Source: Pseudomonadota bacterium
GTDB lineage: Bacteria; Myxococcota_A; Polyangia; Polyangiales; Polyangiaceae
Reading direction: 5' to 3'
Assembly: GCA_023418705.1 (NCBI GenBank)
Contig: JAEZYZ010000433.1
Location: 1 to 17,265 of the forward strand
Length of the DNA: 17,265 nucleotides
Shown here one piece after another: positions 7,738-15,970 of the stretch (position 1 is its first letter; the number at the start of each line of letters is the position of its first letter). The notes beneath the pieces are model-generated. The model made no database searches. It saw only the letters and a program-made list of their open reading frames with translations, and was not told the origin of the DNA. Position numbers and translations under genes: made by a program.

Positions 7738-8632
7738 CGAAGTGGAGCGACGTGTCGATCCGGAAGTTCGAGTGCTCGGTGTGCCGCTCGGCGTGGAACA
7801 GCGACAGGCGGTAGGTCCCACCCCGCGAGATCCCGAGCGTTGCGGCGTGTTCGTCGAGGTCCACGCTCGCCGATTGCTCCGGGTGCAGGCCGCCGAGATC
7901 GATGGCCAAGCGATCGTTGATGAACACCCAGAGATCGTCGTCGCCGGTGAAGCGGAACGTCTCACCGCCGCTGTACACGAACTCCGTATGAAACTCGGTG
8001 GTGAAGTGGAAGTTGTGCGCGCGATCCTGATCGCCGAAGCCTGCCCCGTCCAGCGGGAAGAAGTCGTCCGAATGGAACGTGTGGACGTTGTCGTCCTCGT
8101 TCTCGACGAGCTCGACGTGGACGAGGTAGGGCTCGTTGACGCCGGGGACGTGGCGGTACCACTGGTCGAAGTTGTCCTTGCCGGTGGTGAACGTGGTGAC
8201 GGTGGCCGAGGCGTAGACCGGCTTCAGATCGTCGCCGAGCTCGGCGCGCACGATGCCCTTCTCCCCATTGCCAGTGAATGACTCGAAATCGGGGTGCGTG
8301 TCTTTGAAGTCGCGCACGATGCCGGTGATGATGCTGCCGCAGCCGTCTTCGCTCGGAGCGTTGGCGATGGCCGTGGTGCCGGTGACCGGCTCGCCCAGCG
8401 CGTAGCTGCCGAAGATCCCCGGCGTGCCGTCGAGCGGGCCGGTAGGCGGCGTGACGACGCCGATCGATCCGCCCGCCGCCGAGCTGCCGCCGCCGTTGAG
8501 GCCGGCACCGAAACCACCCCCTCCGAACGGGCCACCCCCTTCGCCATCGCCGTCCGAGCCGCAGGCCATCGCAAGCAGACAGCTGGCCAAGGCGATCCCC
8601 CGAACTTTGCAAACAACGAATCGCGCGATCAC
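7706..8632 (-). CDS. Fibro-slime domain lipoprotein
   Basis: The product is 308 residues. An N-terminal hydrophobic signal ends at LLAMAC (Cys24, a weak lipobox), then a Gly/Ser-rich linker runs to about residue 60. From about 100 to 301 it matches the fibro-slime domain, a PA14-related beta domain known from social amoebae and from surface proteins of Myxococcota and Fibrobacter. The diagnostic core GDDDLWVFINDRLAIDLGG is at 230-248, followed by an HxE/HTEHSNF strand and a closing Cys301. Such domains probably bind carbohydrate in extracellular matrix. The start is GTG 8632 with no obvious Shine-Dalgarno. It is convergent with the phosphatidyltransferase gene and follows the kinase gene on the same strand after 155 bp, so it may have its own promoter. 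Confidence 0.88.
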   Translation of the reverse strand: MIARFVVCKVRGIALASCLLAMACGSDGDGEGGGPFGGGGFGAGLNGGGSSAAGGSIGVVTPPTGPLDGTPGIFGSYALGEPVTGTTAIANAPSEDGCGSIITGIVRDFKDTHPDFESFTGNGEKGIVRAELGDDLKPVYASATVTTFTTGKDNFDQWYRHVPGVNEPYLVHVELVENEDDNVHTFHSDDFFPLDGAGFGDQDRAHNFHFTTEFHTEFVYSGGETFRFTGDDDLWVFINDRLAIDLGGLHPEQSASVDLDEHAATLGISRGGTYRLSLFHAERHTEHSNFRIDTSLHFVNCGSVPVVR

Positions 8633-8787
8633 GTATTACAGAGTCGCGCTTCGCCCTCCGGGCGGCAACTCGTTTCTGAGCGGCACCGTCCCAAGGCTCG
8701 CATCCAGCGGCAATCCTTCGAGTTTTATCCTTGGGCGCCCCGCCGTTGGGCCCGCCAAGCCGCGCGAGCGCGCGCGCTAAAGCGGTG

Positions 8788-10368
8788 TTACTGGAGCTCG
8801 ATCAACTTGCTTCGCACGAGCGAAACGAGCACGCGCAGCGTGTCCACCACCGGCAGCGGGGAGACGTCGAGCAGCTCCTCCACGGTGCAGTTGTTGTCGA
8901 TGCGCGACACGAGGAAGGCTTGCTCGGGCGTGAGGCTGTGGCGCCCGTCGCTCGACGGCAGCTGGCGCAACAGCAGGCGCCGGGCCTTGCCCCCGAGGCG
9001 ACCCAGATAGATGCGCTCGAACAGCCCCGCCGCTTCCTCGAGCAGCGCCCTGGCGTCGCCGTCCGACGACCTCTCCGCCAGACGGCTCGCCGAAGCCGCA
9101 TAGTCCACCGCGAGATCGAGCTCTTCGAACGCCGCCGCCTGGCGCGCCTTGGCGATCGCCTCCGCGACCTCGGCGCGCGTGGGTGGCGGTTCGCTGCGGG
9201 TCGCCGGCGGGCGCGAGGTGCGCGGTGGGGGCGAGGTGTTGAGGATCGAGCGTCCTAGGGGAGGCGGGAGCGATGCGCTCGTCGGGCGCACGGCGCTGGT
9301 CGACGAGTCGTCGAGCGCCGCCGTGGAGGCGGCCTGCAGCGTCGGTTGCTGTGCGGCGCTGCGGACCCCCGTCGGCGGCTCCGGCCAGGCCGTCGGGGTG
9401 GGCGCCTGGGAGGGAGGCACGGCCGGCGCGCGCGCCGGCGGAAACAGCGACGGGTGCAACGAGGAACCCGCGGCCCGCGCGAGCTCCGTCGAAAATTCGA
9501 CGATGTTGGCGAAGCGCTCTTCGGGTGCCTTCCGCATCGCCCGAGCGAGCACGGCGTCGAGCCCGCCCGGCAGACCGGGAGCCACGCTGCTTAGCAGCGG
9601 CGGCGCTTCGTGCGCCACTCGGTACAGCACGCCCATGACGCTTTCGTCCTGGAACGGCACGCGCCCTGCGAGCATCTCGAAGGCGATCACCGCCAGCGCG
9701 AACTGATCGGCGCGCCCGTCCACCTGCGCCGTCCTTCCGAGGGCCTGCTCCGGCGCCATGTAGTCGGGCGTGCCGAGCACGTCGAACTCACGCGTCACCC
9801 GGCGGGTCGCCACGGCGTGCGCCACTTTGCTGATCCCGAAGTCGAGCAGCTTCACGAACGCCGCCGAGTGCTCCACCTGCACGAGAAATATGTTCGCCGG
9901 CTTCAGATCGCGGTGAACGATCCCGGCGGCGTGCGCCGCAGCGAGCGCCGAAGCGACCTGCTGGACGATCCGCACGGCCTCGTGCAGCGCCAGCGAACGC
10001 TCACGTTCCAAGCGGGCGCCGAGGCTCTCGCCCTGCAAGAGCTCCATGACGATGTAGGGCTCGCCGTCGTCGGTCGCGTCGAAATCGAGGATGTTGACGA
10101 CGTGCGGGTGCTGGAGCCGGCTGACGATCTCCGCCTCGCGTTGAAAGCGCGCCAGCGCGTTGCCGTCTGCAGCCAGGTGACTCGCCAACACCTTCACCGC
10201 CAACGGTCGCCCGAGCCGCAGGTGCTCGCCGGCATACACCATGCCCATGCCGCCCTGATCCAGCACGCGATCGATGCGGTAGGTATTGCGCAGCACGGTC
10301 CCCACCAACGCCCCGGAGGCGGCCGGCGAGAGGGGCGGTTCGTCGTCGGGAGCGTGCACCACGGCCAT
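8788..10368 (-). CDS. Serine/threonine protein kinase, cytoplasmic (Pkn type)
   Basis: The product is about 526 residues from ATG 10368. The Hanks-type kinase domain spans about 25-285: glycine loop QGGMGMVY near 38-45, catalytic Lys59, HRDLKPAN with Asp154, DFG at 176-178, and GTPDYMAPEQ near 199-208. All catalytic residues are present. An unstructured Pro/Ala/Ser linker follows (about 300-400). A helical C-terminal region of about 125 residues ends in LVSRIDNNCTVEELLDVSPLP, a small helical domain common in deltaproteobacterial regulators. No transmembrane helix is seen, so it should be soluble. The frame stays open to 10503, but that stretch looks untranslated and overlaps an inverted repeat. 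It is divergent from a phosphofructokinase gene, as a Pkn4-like metabolic kinase might be. Confidence 0.92.
   Translation of the reverse strand: MAVVHAPDDEPPLSPAASGALVGTVLRNTYRIDRVLDQGGMGMVYAGEHLRLGRPLAVKVLASHLAADGNALARFQREAEIVSRLQHPHVVNILDFDATDDGEPYIVMELLQGESLGARLERERSLALHEAVRIVQQVASALAAAHAAGIVHRDLKPANIFLVQVEHSAAFVKLLDFGISKVAHAVATRRVTREFDVLGTPDYMAPEQALGRTAQVDGRADQFALAVIAFEMLAGRVPFQDESVMGVLYRVAHEAPPLLSSVAPGLPGGLDAVLARAMRKAPEERFANIVEFSTELARAAGSSLHPSLFPPARAPAVPPSQAPTPTAWPEPPTGVRSAAQQPTLQAASTAALDDSSTSAVRPTSASLPPPLGRSILNTSPPPRTSRPPATRSEPPPTRAEVAEAIAKARQAAAFEELDLAVDYAASASRLAERSSDGDARALLEEAAGLFERIYLGRLGGKARRLLLRQLPSSDGRHSLTPEQAFLVSRIDNNCTVEELLDVSPLPVVDTLRVLVSLVRSKLIELQ
9422..9439. repeat. Perfect 18-bp GC palindrome within the kinase linker
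   Basis: GCCGGCGCGCGCGCCGGC is its own reverse complement. It lies in the region encoding the Pro/Ala-rich linker, where alternating GC codons make palindromes easy to arise, so a function is doubtful. Confidence 0.4.
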
Positions 10369-10673
10369 GATCAACGTCGGGTCGGGGCCGTAGTATGGCA
10401 CGAGCCGGGCGGGGGTTGGGGACAGAGCCCCGGGCGCTCGGGAAAATTCCACTTCAGGCGCGTACGTTCGGATTCGCCTAGCTTCCTGGCGCCGCCGCCT
10501 CATTGTATAGGGCGCCAGGGGCTCGGAGCAGGAGCACGGGTGCGTGGGGCCTGCCGCGTGATTTTTCTCAGCGGAAATGGAGGGTTCCCTGCTATGCGTG
10601 AAACCGCGCGGACAGCCTGGCCTTGGGGCCGGTGTGCGCTGGTGGTACGATGCGCCGCCCGATAGGAGGCACT
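10369..10673. promoter_or_regulatory. Divergent promoter region between kinase and phosphofructokinase
   Basis: About 300 bp without a gene. The notable element is CCTGGCGCC (10485-10493) and its exact inverse GGCGCCAGG (10511-10519), separated by 17 bases. On the plus strand a possible promoter TTCCTG (10483-10488), 17 bp, TATAGG (10506-10511) overlaps both arms, as an operator would. The start site would then be about 10518, leaving a leader of about 150 nt before the phosphofructokinase. The hexamers match sigma-70 consensus only partly, so the promoter call is tentative. No promoter for the kinase was placed. Confidence 0.4.
10664..10669 (+). promoter_or_regulatory. Shine-Dalgarno deciding the phosphofructokinase start
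   Basis: AGGAGG, a perfect Shine-Dalgarno, ends four bases before TTG 10674. It would lie inside the coding sequence if translation began at ATG 10650 or TTG 10623, neither of which has a good ribosome site. This favours the TTG 10674 start. Confidence 0.6.
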
Positions 10674-12011
<1,338 letters not shown>

Positions 12012-12099
12012 TTTAGGCTCGACTTGGGCGGAGCGGCGTCTTGACGACGGCGCTCGTAGGCCGAAGCCTGATGCTAGCTCGGCACCCTGCCGGGGGCTC

Positions 12100-12104
12100 A
12101 GGAG
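12100..12104 (+). promoter_or_regulatory. Shine-Dalgarno of the sensor kinase gene
   Basis: AGGAG lies seven bases before GTG 12112, an ideal spacing, and supports this start over other in-frame codons. No clear promoter was seen in the 100 bp after the phosphofructokinase stop, so read-through from that gene is possible. Confidence 0.6.
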
Positions 12105-12111
12105 TGAAGCC

Positions 12112-13143
12112 GTGCCCGATCACGCCGCACATGCTCAACATTGGGTCGCGAGCGCCGGCGCCGACCCGGTCTCTTTTTTCATGCCGCACGGGCACTGCTA
12201 CCTCTGGCAGCCCGGGCTCTTGCTGCTGCAGGTCTCGACCAACGCGCTGATCGGGGTGGCATACGTGGCGATCGCCGCGACGCTCGCCTACATGGTGTAT
12301 CGCATCGGCGACCTGCCGTTTCGCGCCATGTACATCGCGTTCGGCTTGTTCATCGTCAGCTGCGGGGTCACCCATTTCATGGATGTCTGGGTCATTTGGC
12401 ATCCAGACTACTGGTTCGACGGCGGAGTGCGCGCCGTCACGGCGGTCGCGTCGATCGGCACGGCGATCACCCTGCCGCCGCTGGTGCCCAAGGCCTTGGC
12501 CATTGCCCGCGGCGCGCAGGCCGCGCACCAACGAGGCGTCGCGCTCGAACACATGGTGTCGGAGCTTGGCACCATGTACGAAAGGTCTCGGGAGCTCGAG
12601 CAGCTCAAGACCAACTTCTTCGCCAACGTCAGCCACGAGCTGCGCACCCCGCTCGCGCTCGTCCTCGGTCCGGTCGAGCGCCTGCTGAACGACGAGCACC
12701 TCTCCCCAGCGCAGCGCTTCGATCTCGAGGTGGTCCAAAAAAACGCGCGCCTGCTGCTTCGGCACGTGAACGATCTGCTCGACGTGGCGCGCATCGAAGC
12801 CGGCAAATCGCGGGTGGAGTACGCCCCGACGGATCTGGCGGGCAAGTTCACCCAGCAGGGTTGGGTGCGGGTGGAGATCGACCACGCCGGCGGCTGCTTT
12901 CGGCTCGCGGTCCGCGACACGGGCCCAGGCATCGCGCCGGAACATCGGGCCGAAATCTTCGAGCCCTTCCACCACCTCGAGCCGCTCCAACACAAGCACA
13001 CCCCCGGCATCGGTCTCGGGTTGGCGCTGGTGCGGGAGCTGGTTTCGGGATTGGGCGGCGAGGTCGAGCTCGAATCGGAGCTCGACCGGGGCACGACCTT
13101 CACGGTCGTGCTCCCTGCCACCGGCCTGCGCGAAGCGTGCTGA
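12112..13143 (+). CDS. Membrane histidine kinase with ethylene-receptor-like sensor and degenerate catalytic domain
   Basis: The product is 343 residues. After PHGHCYLWQPG (25-35), three hydrophobic helices (about 36-62, 70-95, 107-125) match the ethylene-binding domain of plant ETR1. Tyr51, Ile81, Cys84 and His88 fall exactly where ETR1 has Tyr32, Ile62, Cys65 and His69, the last two being the copper ligands. ETR1 Asp25 is Asn44 here. A coiled stretch leads to the HisKA domain with NVSHELRTP, phospho-acceptor His175. The ATPase part has G1 (DTGPG, 269-273), F box (IFEPF) and G2 (GIGLGLAL, 299-306). The sequence passes directly from YAPTDLA (to 243) to GKFTQQGWVRVEI, leaving out about 70 residues and the N box with its Mg/ATP-binding Asn. 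ATP binding and autophosphorylation are therefore doubtful. The response regulator gene follows after 99 bp. Confidence 0.9.
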   Translation: MPDHAAHAQHWVASAGADPVSFFMPHGHCYLWQPGLLLLQVSTNALIGVAYVAIAATLAYMVYRIGDLPFRAMYIAFGLFIVSCGVTHFMDVWVIWHPDYWFDGGVRAVTAVASIGTAITLPPLVPKALAIARGAQAAHQRGVALEHMVSELGTMYERSRELEQLKTNFFANVSHELRTPLALVLGPVERLLNDEHLSPAQRFDLEVVQKNARLLLRHVNDLLDVARIEAGKSRVEYAPTDLAGKFTQQGWVRVEIDHAGGCFRLAVRDTGPGIAPEHRAEIFEPFHHLEPLQHKHTPGIGLGLALVRELVSGLGGEVELESELDRGTTFTVVLPATGLREAC

Positions 13144-13205
13144 GCGGAGACCCCCGGGTTCGGCGATCCCGACGCCGGGCCGTTTCGAGCGCGTCTCGAC
13201 GAGGA

Positions 13206-13235
13206 GTGACAACGGCCCTCAAAGCTTGGTCTAAT
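13206..13235 (+). promoter_or_regulatory. Candidate sigma-70-type promoter of the response regulator
   Basis: GTGACA (13206-13211; 5 of 6 against TTGACA), an 18-bp spacer, and TCTAAT (13230-13235; 5 of 6 against TATAAT). The start site would fall around 13242-13243, the A of the ATG. Since no Shine-Dalgarno precedes that ATG, a leaderless transcript is suggested. Confidence 0.4.
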
Positions 13236-13242
13236 CATCGAC

Positions 13243-13614
13243 ATGAGCTACGTGCTCGTGCTCGTGGTCGAGGACGACGTCGATCTGCGTGAGAGCGTCG
13301 TGGAGACATTGACCCACCGGGGCGTGCGGGTCGTCGAAGCGCAGCATGGCGGTGAGGCGCTCGAGCTGCTCCAGCAAAACCCGGAGGCCAGCCTGGTCCT
13401 GCTGGATTTGATGATGCCGGTGGTCGATGGCTGGACGTTTCGCGCTCGCATGCTCGCGGACAAAAGCCTGGCGCGGGTTCCCGTGGTGGTGATGTCCGGC
13501 GTCGATCGCCTGAGCCGCGCCGCGCAAGGCTTGCAGGCTGCCGAGTTTCTCCCCAAGCCCTTCGCGCTCGAACAGCTCGTTCAGGTCGTGCAGCGCTACG
13601 GTCCGCGCGCTTGA
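13243..13614 (+). CDS. Stand-alone CheY-like response regulator
   Basis: The product is 123 residues and a single receiver domain with no output domain. The acidic pocket is Glu10/Asp11/Asp12, the phospho-acceptor is Asp55 in LLDLMMP, the switch Ser is Ser85 in VVMSG, and Lys105 is in LPKPF; every conserved residue is intact. It would act by protein-protein contact. It follows the ethylene-receptor-like histidine kinase on the same strand after 99 bp, so the two are a plausible pair. Because that kinase looks catalytically impaired, the regulator may be phosphorylated by another kinase or only dephosphorylated by this one. No ribosome site precedes ATG 13243, but a promoter-like sequence ends eight bases upstream. 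Confidence 0.93.
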   Translation: MSYVLVLVVEDDVDLRESVVETLTHRGVRVVEAQHGGEALELLQQNPEASLVLLDLMMPVVDGWTFRARMLADKSLARVPVVVMSGVDRLSRAAQGLQAAEFLPKPFALEQLVQVVQRYGPRA

Positions 13615-13626
13615 GGACGCGCGCGG
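13603..13626 (+). terminator. Stem-loop spanning the response regulator stop codon
   Basis: CCGCGCGC (13603-13610) and GCGCGCGG (13619-13626) form a perfect 8-bp GC stem with an 8-base loop that contains the TGA stop. There is no T tract after it, so it is at best a weak or factor-assisted terminator or an mRNA-stabilising 3' hairpin. Confidence 0.3.
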
Positions 13627-13738
13627 GGCCGACGAGACCCGTCCGCGCAAGTCCCCGGGGGTGCTCCGGTCGCTCGTTTTCGTCGTGCGGAGCGCGCCCC
13701 GGCTTTCTTGCGAGGGCTTTTCCTCGGGCTGCCTGGCG

Positions 13739-13767
13739 TCGACAAGTGCCGGCTCGGTACTTAGTTT
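13739..13767 (+). promoter_or_regulatory. Tentative promoter upstream of ftsH
   Basis: TCGACA (13739-13744; 5 of 6 against TTGACA), a 17-bp spacer and TAGTTT (13762-13767; only 3 of 6 against TATAAT). The ATG at 13778 has no Shine-Dalgarno, and this promoter would give a leader of only a few bases. The evidence is weak. Confidence 0.22.
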
Positions 13768-13777
13768 TTGCTCATCC

Positions 13778-15775
13778 ATGACAGATGCCACCGGCCGACG
13801 TTCTTCTCGTGGTCCGCTTCCCCCCGGCGGCGGACCGCCGGCGACCCCGGGCGCGGGCCCGGCCTCCGCGCGCCCCTCCTGGCGTGGCTGGTTGGTGCTG
13901 GCCCTGCTTTTGGCGAGCTTTTGGGCATGGACGCGCTTTGCGACGCAAGAAGAGGTCCACCCCGAGATCAGCTACACGACCTTCTACCAGCTGGTGGGGG
14001 AAAAGAAGGTCGAGGAGGTGGTCATCAAAGGACAGCAGGTGGTCGGCACCTTCGGCCAGCCGCAGCAGATCGAAGGCAAGACCATCGAGCGGTTCAAGAC
14101 GATGGTCCCGGGGCAGGACGAGGAGCTCTTGCCGCGCCTGCGGGACAACGGGGTCGAGATCAGCGTGCGCAGCGAAGATCAGCCGGTCGCGCTGCAGCTG
14201 CTCATCACGCTCTTGCCTTGGGTCTTGATCATCGGGATCTGGATCTGGTTGAGCCGCCGCGCGCAGCGCATGATGGGCTCGGGCGGGCCGCTGTCGGGCG
14301 TGCTCAAGGGGCGCACGCGGCGCTTCGAAAAGGAGAGCCAGGTGCCCGTGCGCTTCGACGACGTGGCGGGCCTGCAAAGCGCGAAGCGCGACCTCGAGGA
14401 GATCGTGCAGTTTCTGAAGGAGCCGCAGAAGTTCAGGCGCTTGGGCGCAAAGGTGCCGCGCGGCGTGCTGCTCGTCGGTCCCCCCGGCACCGGCAAGACG
14501 CTGCTCGCCAGGGCCGTCGCGGGCGAGAGCGGGGTCCCGTTCTTCTCGATCAACGGATCGGAGTTCATCGAGCTGTTCGTCGGCGTCGGCGCGTCTCGGG
14601 TGCGCGAGCTGTTCGAGGAGGCAAAGAAGGTGGCCCCGGCCATCATCTTCATCGACGAGATCGACGCCGTGGGGCGATCTCGGGGGGCCGGTATGGGCGG
14701 CGGACACGATGAGCGCGAGCAGACGCTGAACCAGCTGCTCAGCGAGATGGACGGCTTTACTCGCAACGACCTCACGATCGTGCTGGCGGCGACCAACCGC
14801 CCGGACGTCCTCGATCAGGCGCTCTTGCGTCCTGGCCGCTTCGACCGTCGGGTCGTGATCGATCGTCCCGAGCTCTTGGCGCGCCAGGCCATCCTGAAGG
14901 TGCACGCCAAGAACAAGCCGGTCGGTCCGGACGTCGATTTGAAGGTCATCGCGGGCAACACGCCGGGCTTCTCGGGCGCCGACCTGGCAAACCTCGTCAA
15001 CGAAGCCGCCTTGAACGCGACACGCCGCGGCGCCGACAACATCGAGATGTTGGATTTCTCCGCCGCCTACGACAAGATCGTGCTCGGCGATCCGCGGGAG
15101 ACCAAGCTCGATCCGGAGGAAAAGCGAAGGGTGGCGGTGCATGAGGCGGGGCACGCCGTGGTGGCGCACTTTTCGGCGCACGCCGAGCCGCTGCACCGCG
15201 TCACCATCATCCCGCGCGGTATGGCGTTGGGGGTCACGCAGCAGACGCCGGCCGCCGACCGTCACATCATGACTCAAGCCGAGCTCGACGCTCGCCTGCG
15301 CGTGTTGATGGGCGGGTACGCCGCTGAGCGGGTGGTGATTGGCGACATTTCGTCGGGCGCGGCCAACGATCTCCAGAAGGCGACCGAAGTGGCGTTCAAG
15401 ATGGTCGGCCACTTCGGCATGAGCGAGCGGGTGGGGCCCGTTTATCACGAGTACAAGACGGAGCACCCATTCCTCGGGCAGTCGCTGGCGACCGAAGGTG
15501 GGACCAGCGACGCCACCGTTCACATCATCGAGGAGGAGACCCGCAAGATGCTGAACGAGGCGGTGGAGGTGGCCAAGCAGATCATCATCGAAAAGCGAGA
15601 GGAGATGGATCGACTCGTCGCCGCCTTGCTCGATCAGGAGACGATCGAGAAGCCCCAGCTCATCGAATTGCTCGGCCCCCCCGTCACGGCCCCTCACGCG
15701 GCGCCGATGCAGCCCCTGCACTTCAGCGCACTGGCGCGTCCCGACCGGCCAGCGACGGCGGGGTCCACGGATTGA
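13778..15775 (+). CDS. ftsH: ATP-dependent zinc metalloprotease FtsH
   Basis: The product is 665 residues, the usual FtsH length. It is a membrane-anchored AAA+ protease that extracts and degrades membrane and short-lived cytosolic proteins as a hexamer. A Pro/Gly-rich cytosolic N terminus (about 35 residues) precedes membrane segment 1 (36-53). A periplasmic domain and segment 2 (about 139-158) follow. The AAA domain has Walker A GPPGTGKT 234-241, Walker B IIFIDEID 289-296, pore motif FVGVG 267-271 and second region of homology NRPDVLDQALLRPGRFDRR (340-358). The peptidase has HEAGH 455-459 and probable third zinc ligand Asp531. All catalytic residues are intact. The frame is open upstream to GTG 13661, but those 39 residues lack family similarity, so ATG 13778 is used. 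It lies 163 bp after the response regulator. Confidence 0.97.
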   Translation: MTDATGRRSSRGPLPPGGGPPATPGAGPASARPSWRGWLVLALLLASFWAWTRFATQEEVHPEISYTTFYQLVGEKKVEEVVIKGQQVVGTFGQPQQIEGKTIERFKTMVPGQDEELLPRLRDNGVEISVRSEDQPVALQLLITLLPWVLIIGIWIWLSRRAQRMMGSGGPLSGVLKGRTRRFEKESQVPVRFDDVAGLQSAKRDLEEIVQFLKEPQKFRRLGAKVPRGVLLVGPPGTGKTLLARAVAGESGVPFFSINGSEFIELFVGVGASRVRELFEEAKKVAPAIIFIDEIDAVGRSRGAGMGGGHDEREQTLNQLLSEMDGFTRNDLTIVLAATNRPDVLDQALLRPGRFDRRVVIDRPELLARQAILKVHAKNKPVGPDVDLKVIAGNTPGFSGADLANLVNEAALNATRRGADNIEMLDFSAAYDKIVLGDPRETKLDPEEKRRVAVHEAGHAVVAHFSAHAEPLHRVTIIPRGMALGVTQQTPAADRHIMTQAELDARLRVLMGGYAAERVVIGDISSGAANDLQKATEVAFKMVGHFGMSERVGPVYHEYKTEHPFLGQSLATEGGTSDATVHIIEEETRKMLNEAVEVAKQIIIEKREEMDRLVAALLDQETIEKPQLIELLGPPVTAPHAAPMQPLHFSALARPDRPATAGSTD

Positions 15776-15939
15776 GAGGGCGCCGACATCCACTCGGGCT
15801 CCGTCCTGTCCGCTGGGTCCCGGGAGTCCGGGCCCTCGCCCAAGAGGGCGCCGCGACGCAGCGGACTTTCCGGGCTGGCAAACGGATCGGTGCGCTAGCT
15901 CCGACGACGCCGCTCGTGTGTCGTTTGCGACGGCCCGAT

Positions 15940-15968
15940 CGCCTCGGTCTGTCACAATAGGCGAGGCG
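15940..15968 (+). promoter_or_regulatory. Possible hairpin over the ribosome site of the TonB-like gene
   Basis: CGCCTCG (15940-15946) and CGAGGCG (15962-15968) are exact inverse copies separated by 15 bases. The right arm contains the GAGG ribosome site just before ATG 15971. If it folds in the mRNA it would mask translation initiation. A promoter-like CACAAT sits in the loop without a matching -35. Confidence 0.3.
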
Positions 15969-15970
15969 TG

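Noticed and set aside
8700..8787. GC-rich imperfect hairpin downstream of the kinase as an intrinsic terminator
   Set aside because: The stem needs bulges to pair and no T run follows on the kinase strand, so I do not call a terminator.
10369..10503. N-terminal extension of the Ser/Thr kinase to 10503
   Set aside because: The extra 45 residues are Arg/Pro-rich and unlike a kinase N terminus, and the first codon lies in the spacer of the inverted repeat; ATG 10368 gives a normal start before the kinase domain.
13661..13777. Upstream extension of FtsH to GTG 13661
   Set aside because: The added segment is Ser/Cys-rich with no family match, and the usual short cytosolic N terminus begins at ATG 13778.
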